Origin: Coniochaeta sp. PMI_546
Lineage: Eukaryota; Ascomycota; Sordariomycetes; Coniochaetales; Coniochaetaceae
Reading direction: 5' to 3'
Assembly (NCBI GenBank): GCA_021432605.1
Contig: MU271146.1
Span: 806,001-870,000 of the forward strand
DNA length: 64,000 nucleotides
How positions within the stretch are numbered: position 1 is the stretch's first letter; each line of letters starts with the position of its first letter. Below the pieces are notes generated by a model, which saw only the letters and a list, made by a program, of their open reading frames with translations, searched no databases and was not told the DNA's origin. Both the position numbers and the translations under genes were made by a program. This document shows, in pieces, positions 58,617-64,000 of the stretch.

Positions 58617-61600
58617 ATGCCTCCATCAACCTCCTACCACCCAGCCAAACCCCCCGACGCCGACGCCAACGCCAACGCCGATGACTCCGACTCGGACCTG
58701 GACATCGACCTCGAAGAGCTCGACCCAAAGACCACCACAACAGGACCACTAGGCGACCACACCGCCTCCGAACCACGAAACGGCCCGCGCATAGCCCTCC
58801 GCAACCTCCGCATGGGTGGTCGGCGCACCGGAAAGCGGTCCGCCTACGGCGAGCTAGGCGCCAGCCGCGACGGCCACGACGACGAAGACGCCGAGGGACT
58901 GCTGGGCCACGGGGAGAGCTCCTCGCGGCGCTACTCCGACGCAGAAGGCGAAGATGCCTCCCTGCTCCGTGTTCACGGTGGCCGGGGCCATCAGCGGAGG
59001 AGATCTTTCGCCAACGACAGCCTCCGAAACCTGGCGAGCAAGGTCCGGCTGCCGAGTTTCATGTCCGCCACCGGCACCGAGCAGAGAGAAGAGGAGGGCG
59101 AGGACCAGGAGGAAGATGACCCCAGTTCGTCGCGACACGTCGCCGTCGGTTCGACGCAGACAACCCGGTTCCCGCCCAACAGCGTCTCCAACGCGAAGTA
59201 CACCGCTCTCAGCTTCCTGCCCCTGACGCTGTACAACGAGTTCTCCTTCTTCTTCAACATGTACTTCCTGCTCGTCGCCCTGTCGCAGGCGATACCGGCC
59301 CTGAGGATAGGGTATCTGACCACCTACGTTGCGCCCCTGGCCTTTGTGCTGATGATCACGCTCGGCAAGGAGGCCTACGACGACATCGAGAGGAGAAGGA
59401 GGGACAACGAGGCGAACTCGGAGGAGTATACCGTCTTGCAGTTTGACGAGCCGGGCAGAGGCGGATCGTCGGCTGCCCGGTCTAAGAAGAAGCTCAAGTC
59501 GGCTACGCTCAGAAAGGGCGGGAAGCGGCCGCTGGCGGACCGTGATCGGCTGTCGGATATACAGGAAGAGGAGGAACAGGCCGAGGCTGATGGGGTGAGG
59601 AGAGGCCCGTCTGCCTTCGTGAGTGAGGCGAGTAAGAAGTCGAGGGATTTGAAGGTGGGGGATGTGCTTAAGCTGTCCAAGGGGCAGAGGGTGCCGGCTG
59701 ATGTTGTCATCTTGAAGTGCTTGTCACATGAGACGACGCTTCCAGGTCCGGTGGTAGAGGAGCCGCCAAAGGAGGAGGCGTTGTTGCTGGATCACGAGGA
59801 CGAGGGTGGTGAGGCGAGCTCAACAGCCGATGTCAACCCAAAGGAGAACGAAGTGGCAGATGGGCAAGGGGGCGGGTCTACAGGCGAGACCTTCATCCGA
59901 ACCGACCAACTGGACGGAGAGACGGACTGGAAGCTGCGGCTCGCCTCTCCATTGTCGCAAAATATGCCGTCAGAGGAGCTCGTCCGTCTACGGGTCACGG
60001 GCGGAAAACCGGACAAAAAGGTCAATGAGTTCGTCGGAACTATTGAGCTTCTACCGTCAAGACAGGAGGCCGTTGCCGGGGGCGCATATACCGAGGGGAG
60101 CAACGACCTCTCGACATCTGCTCCTCTGTCGATCGACAATACGGCGTGGGCGAACACTGTGATAGCCTCGCAAGCCACGACGATTGCTGTTATCGTCTAT
60201 ACTGGTCCCCAGACGCGGTCCGCCCTATCAACCGCCCCATCACGATCTAAGACTGGACTCCTCGAGTACGAGATCAATTCGCTCACCAAGATCCTCTGCT
60301 TCCTCACGCTGGCCCTTTCGATCATCCTAGTTGCGCTGGAAGGCTTTGGAAACACCAAGGGGAACGTATGGTACGTCAAGATCATGAGGTTCCTGGTTCT
60401 CTTCTCCACAATCGTCCCTATCAGTCTCCGCGTCAATCTCGACCTAGGCAAGAGCGTATACTCTTGGTTTATCCAGCGCGATCCTGGCATTCCGGGCGCT
60501 GTTGTCCGAACGAGTACCATACCCGAGGATCTCGGTCGCATTGAGTACCTCCTCAGCGACAAGACGGGAACCCTGACGCAGAACGAAATGGAGATGAAAA
60601 AGATCCACGTCGGCACCGTCTCCTACGCCAACGATGCCATGGAAGAAGTCACAGCCTATGTCAGACAAGGCTTCCATATCACGGACCCTCACTCCAACAC
60701 TCTCATTACCCCATCATCCACATTCTCCACAACCGCCACCGGCGGCGCAACCCGCACCCGGCGTGAGATCGGCTCCCGCGTCCGCGACGTTGTCCTCGCC
60801 CTCGCCCTCTGCCACAACGTCACCCCCACCTCGGAGGAAGAAGACGGCAAGACCATAACCTCCTACCAAGCCTCCTCCCCCGACGAGATCGCCATCGTCC
60901 GCTGGACCGAGTCCGTCGGGCTGCGCCTCACCTACCGCGACCGCAAGAGCATGCTCCTGGAGTCCACCGAGACGGGCCGACCGGTGGTACAAGTCCGCAT
61001 CCTGGACATCTTCCCCTTCACCTCCGAGGGCAAGCGCATGGGCGTCATAGTCCAGTTCTACGAGAAGAGCCAGACGAGGATACCCGACCTCGGCAGCGGG
61101 GAGATCTGGTTCTACCAGAAGGGCGCAGACACAGTCATGGGCTCCATCGTCGCAGCCAACGACTGGCTGGACGAAGAAACCGCCAACATGGCCCGCGAGG
61201 GCCTGCGCACCCTCGTCGTCGGCCGGAAGCGTCTGTCCGCCAAGCAGTACCAGGAGTTCTCCAGCCGGTACCAAGAAGCCTCCCTCGCAATCAACGGCCG
61301 CGAGGCGAGCATGCAGGCCGTGGTGTCCCAGCACCTCGAGCACGACCTGGAGCTCCTCGGCGTGACGGGCGTGGAAGACAAGCTCCAGAAGGACGTCAAG
61401 CCTTCCCTCGAGCTCCTGCGGAACGCAGGCATCAAGATCTGGATGCTCACGGGCGACAAGGTCGAGACGGCGCGATGCGTGGCCGTCAGCTCCAAGCTCG
61501 TGGCCAGGGGCCAGTACATCTACACCATCGCCAAGCTGAAGCGGAAGGACAACGCGCAGGACCACCTCGATTTCCTGAGGGGCAAGACCGACTCCTGTCT

Positions 61601-62700
61601 CCTCATCGACGGCGAGAGCCTAACCCTTTTTCTGACTCACTTCAAGCTCGAGTTCATCTCCGTCGCCGTCCGCCTGCCCGCCGTGGTAGCCTGCCGCTGC
61701 TCGCCCACCCAAAAGGCCGACGTGGCCAGACTGATCAAGGAATTCACCAGGAAGCGGGTGTGCTGCATCGGCGACGGCGGGAACGACGTGAGCATGATAC
61801 AGGCCGCGGACGTGGGCGTCGGGATCGTGGGCAAGGAGGGGAGGCAGGCGAGTCTGGCTGCCGACTTCAGCATCGAGCAGTTCCACCACCTGACCAAGCT
61901 GCTGGTCTGGCATGGCCGGAACTCCTACAAGAGGAGCGCCAAGCTGGCGCAGTTTGTGATTCACCGCGGGCTGATTATTGCGGTCTGTCAGACCATGTAT
62001 AGTATTGCGCTCAAGTTTGAGCCCGAGGGGCTTTACAAGGTTTGTTTCCTCTTTTTTCCTGTCTCGTTCCATGTTTGGGGGTTATTTGCTGACGCAAGAT
62101 AGGATTGGTTACTGGTCGGCTACGCAACAGTCTACACCGCCGCACCCGTACTGTCTCTCGTCCTCGACAAGGACGTCGACGAGAACCTGGCCAACCTCTA
62201 CCCGGAACTGTACAAAGAACTCACCTCGGGCCGGTCGCTTTCGTACCGCACCTTCTTCGTCTGGGTGCTCGTGTCCATCTACCAGGGCAGCATGATCCAG
62301 GGCCTCTCGCAGCTTCTGACCGAGGTGGACGGCAAGAGGATGGTGGCCGTCTCCTACACGGTGCTGGTGCTCAACGAGCTGCTCATGGTGGCCATCGAGA
62401 TCACGACGTGGCACTGGGTCATGGTCGTGAGCATCGTGGGCACGTTTCTGATGTTTATCGGCTCCATACCGTTCCTGGGCGGGTACTTTGATCTGGAGTT
62501 CATTCTTACCTTGTGAGTTATTTTCTCGATCCCCTGGTGACGATGGTGACTGGGTGGTGTTTAGTTGCTGACAAGACGCTAGGGGCTTCCTCTGGCGCGT
62601 GGCTGCTATTGCGGCCATCTCGCTTATCCCCCCTTATGCGGGCAAGCTGATACGGCGGACGATGAAGCCGCCTTCGTACCGGAAGGTGCAGAGTGTCTGA
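58617..62700 (+). CDS. NEO1: P4-type phospholipid flippase, Neo1 class
   Basis: Three exons (58617-62039, 62103-62512, 62583-62700) give 1316 residues. P4-ATPases move aminophospholipids to the cytosolic leaflet; Neo1/ATP9 members act in endosome and Golgi membranes and need no Cdc50 partner. The family signature is complete: DGET in the actuator domain (QLDGETDWK), the phosphorylation site DKTGTLTQNE with Asp648, the nucleotide-binding KGADTVM, MLTGDKVETA, and GDGGNDVSMIQ near 1051. Membrane segments occur in pairs at about 205-260 and 555-620 and as six helices at the end. The Neo1-type entry to helix 1, YTALSFLPLTLYNEFSFFFN, supports the subclass. The N-terminal 190 residues are acidic and disordered and longer than in yeast (1151 residues in all). 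The first donor is an unusual GTTTGT. The other is GTGAGT. Confidence 0.93.
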
Positions 62701-63086
62701 GAGGTTTTTGGGAAACTGTGTTTATGTGTTTAGCAGCATAGTACGGCGTCCGGTGAAATCGGTGGTTCTTTGGCTGGTGATCCGGTTTTGATATCGAGGT
62801 CATGTGTATCAGACATGGTCCCGTAGCGGTAATGGGTTGTCGTGCCTGTGTGTCTTTAATTCATCATAATCCCGGCCATACGCCCTCTCTATTGTGTTTG
62901 TTTCCTGTGATCCAAACCAGAGACTCGAAGTCCGACCTGTATACTCTATGCTACATCTGTTCTATATCGTGTCAAACCCCCCTTTCGCCAAAAGTGGTGT
63001 CCTATGCTATCCTACAGCCTACAGCCTACAGCCATTCTTTTCCGAGCTTGTTGCTGCATTTCTGAAGCAGTACTCCTGAGATTGGA
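62701..63086. other. Convergent 3' region
   Basis: About 390 bases between two stop codons of facing genes. A short direct repeat, 'cctacagcctacagcctacagc' in part (63013-63033), is present. Nothing else is seen. Confidence 0.45.
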
Positions 63087-64000
63087 TCACAACTTCAAAA
63101 CAAGCCAATCCTTTTTGACATCAGGATTCCGCGCCCTCAACTTGCCCAGGATCCCGCCCACAGGACCCTGCAACTCCATCCCGTTAGCCCATCTCTTCGG
63201 ACCAGCGAAATGTTCCACGAATCCGTCCGGGCCGGACACAAACAGCAAGTTCTTCCCGCTCCCACAGCGACACTCTCCGCTTTCCGGGTCCATCGTCTTC
63301 TCAGTATCCACATCCGCAGCCGGCCGCCACGACACCGCATCCTGATCGTGCAGCCAGCAGCCCTCCACCTCCTTCCCACCGTCCTTCCCGCTTCCGCCAC
63401 CTTTGATCAGTCCAGCGAGCACACCCATCTCAACAAAGCTCCTCTCCTCATCGACCGTACACCTCACACTGACCCGCCCAGGGTACCTTCTCTGAATCTC
63501 CGCCAGCTGATCCAGGACCGGCCCTCCCCTCCCCCCCTCCAACCGCCCCGTCACAGCCCCCACCCCGGGACAAGCCCGACAATCCGCCCTCTGTCTATTA
63601 GCCCAAAGTATATCCACCCTCGGCCCCCCCTCCTCACCCATCTCAAGCACAGCCTTAACAACCTGCAGCGCAGGCGCAATCCCCGTGCCCCCAGCCAGAA
63701 ACACCACCCTCTCGGCCCCGCCCAGCCTCCTCCCGACATCAAACCCATAATGCGGTCCCCTGAGCTCCACCCCGTCCCCGACCCGCAACCCGGACAGGTA
63801 ACTCGACACCTCCCCCCGCTCCATCCTCCTAACCAAAAACCTCAGCTCGGAATCCCTCCCCTCCTTTCCCCCAACCCCAACCTCGGCAGCCTCCGGCAGC
63901 GGGGTGTAGTCCCGCGCAACCTGCAGCATGGGCTGTTTCACCTCGACGCTCCACGTCGTGCCCCGCTGCCAGATCTCCCTGACCAGCTGTTCGCTCTTCT
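63087..64000 (-). CDS. Cyc2-like NAD(P)H/FAD reductase, 3' part (partial)
   Basis: The frame is open from the right edge to the stop at 63087 and encodes the C-terminal 303 residues of a longer protein. It belongs to the ferredoxin/cytochrome b5 reductase fold: an FAD-binding barrel end with RMERGEVSSYLSGL and RGPHYGFD, then the NAD(P) domain motif FLAGGTGIAPALQV, and the C-terminal cofactor motif LLFVSGPDGFVEHFAG. The layout, with a spacer carrying a Cys/Trp-rich segment (GCWLHDQDAVSWRP) in the NAD domain, resembles fungal Cyc2, a mitochondrial inner-membrane flavoprotein that supports haem attachment to cytochrome c. The targeting sequence and start would lie beyond the window, so mitochondrial location cannot be checked here. 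Another reductase of the same fold is the alternative. Confidence 0.7.
   Translation of the reverse strand, partial: KSEQLVREIWQRGTTWSVEVKQPMLQVARDYTPLPEAAEVGVGGKEGRDSELRFLVRRMERGEVSSYLSGLRVGDGVELRGPHYGFDVGRRLGGAERVVFLAGGTGIAPALQVVKAVLEMGEEGGPRVDILWANRQRADCRACPGVGAVTGRLEGGRGGPVLDQLAEIQRRYPGRVSVRCTVDEERSFVEMGVLAGLIKGGGSGKDGGKEVEGCWLHDQDAVSWRPAADVDTEKTMDPESGECRCGSGKNLLFVSGPDGFVEHFAGPKRWANGMELQGPVGGILGKLRARNPDVKKDWLVLKL

Noticed and set aside
60714-61565. 283-codon minus-strand frame
   Set aside because: It mirrors the flippase catalytic domain.

Overview
The window is nuclear DNA of a filamentous ascomycete (Pezizomycotina), most likely a Sordariomycete. Genes are carried on both strands and are split by short introns of about 55 to 90 bases with GTAAGT- or GTATGT-like donors. 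Coding regions have GC-rich third positions. Family content is fungal: a Zn(II)2Cys6 regulator, a MARVEL protein, a laccase-like oxidase, Sec16 and a Neo1-type flippase. There is a lone dispersed 5S rRNA gene, a tRNA-Gly with an intron, and one AT-rich island with the CpA/TpG depletion left by repeat-induced point mutation (RIP). The species cannot be named from the sequence.

Layout. 1-129 is the 5' end of a secreted-protein gene that leaves the window. 0.96-2.9 kb holds a laccase-like multicopper oxidase. 5.6-6.7 kb is a MARVEL membrane protein facing the ribosome-biogenesis gene NOP16 (7.1-7.8 kb). 9.5-12.3 kb is a Zn2Cys6 regulator. Then come about 8.8 kb (12.3-21.1 kb) with no convincing gene and a RIP-marked relic at 16.28-16.70 kb, followed by a decayed MFS transporter gene (21.1-22.4 kb). 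From 23.4 kb gene density rises: a Cys-type glutathione peroxidase with a possible mitochondrial long form, a FAD oxidoreductase, a DHDPS-family aldolase, a cystathionine gamma-synthase-like enzyme, a 5S rRNA, a Gfo/Idh/MocA dehydrogenase, a cyclase-family protein and tRNA-Gly(CCC).

37.7-43.1 kb is housekeeping: GET4, a small unrecognised gene, and the DNA polymerase delta catalytic subunit, the last two divergent. 43.8-48.2 kb encodes one very large protein joining a cholesterol-oxidase-like GMC flavoenzyme to an alpha/beta hydrolase whose nucleophile elbow carries Cys. After a 3.2 kb gene-free stretch come SEC16 (51.4-57.5 kb), a P4-ATPase of the Neo1 class (58.6-62.7 kb) and the 3' part of a Cyc2-like flavoprotein reductase that runs off the right end.

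Functional links are loose. GET4, SEC16, the flippase and the MARVEL protein all act in membrane and secretory biology, and GPx, the FAD oxidoreductase and the Cyc2-like protein in redox, but these are ordinary dispersed genes. The only metabolic neighbourhood that might be a unit is 27.7-36.8 kb (aldolase, PLP enzyme, Gfo/Idh, cyclase); that is inference. The most unusual objects are the oxidase-hydrolase fusion, a missing zinc ligand in the polymerase delta CysA motif, the possible dual start of GPx, and the RIP island in its gene desert. I see no clearly new multi-gene system.
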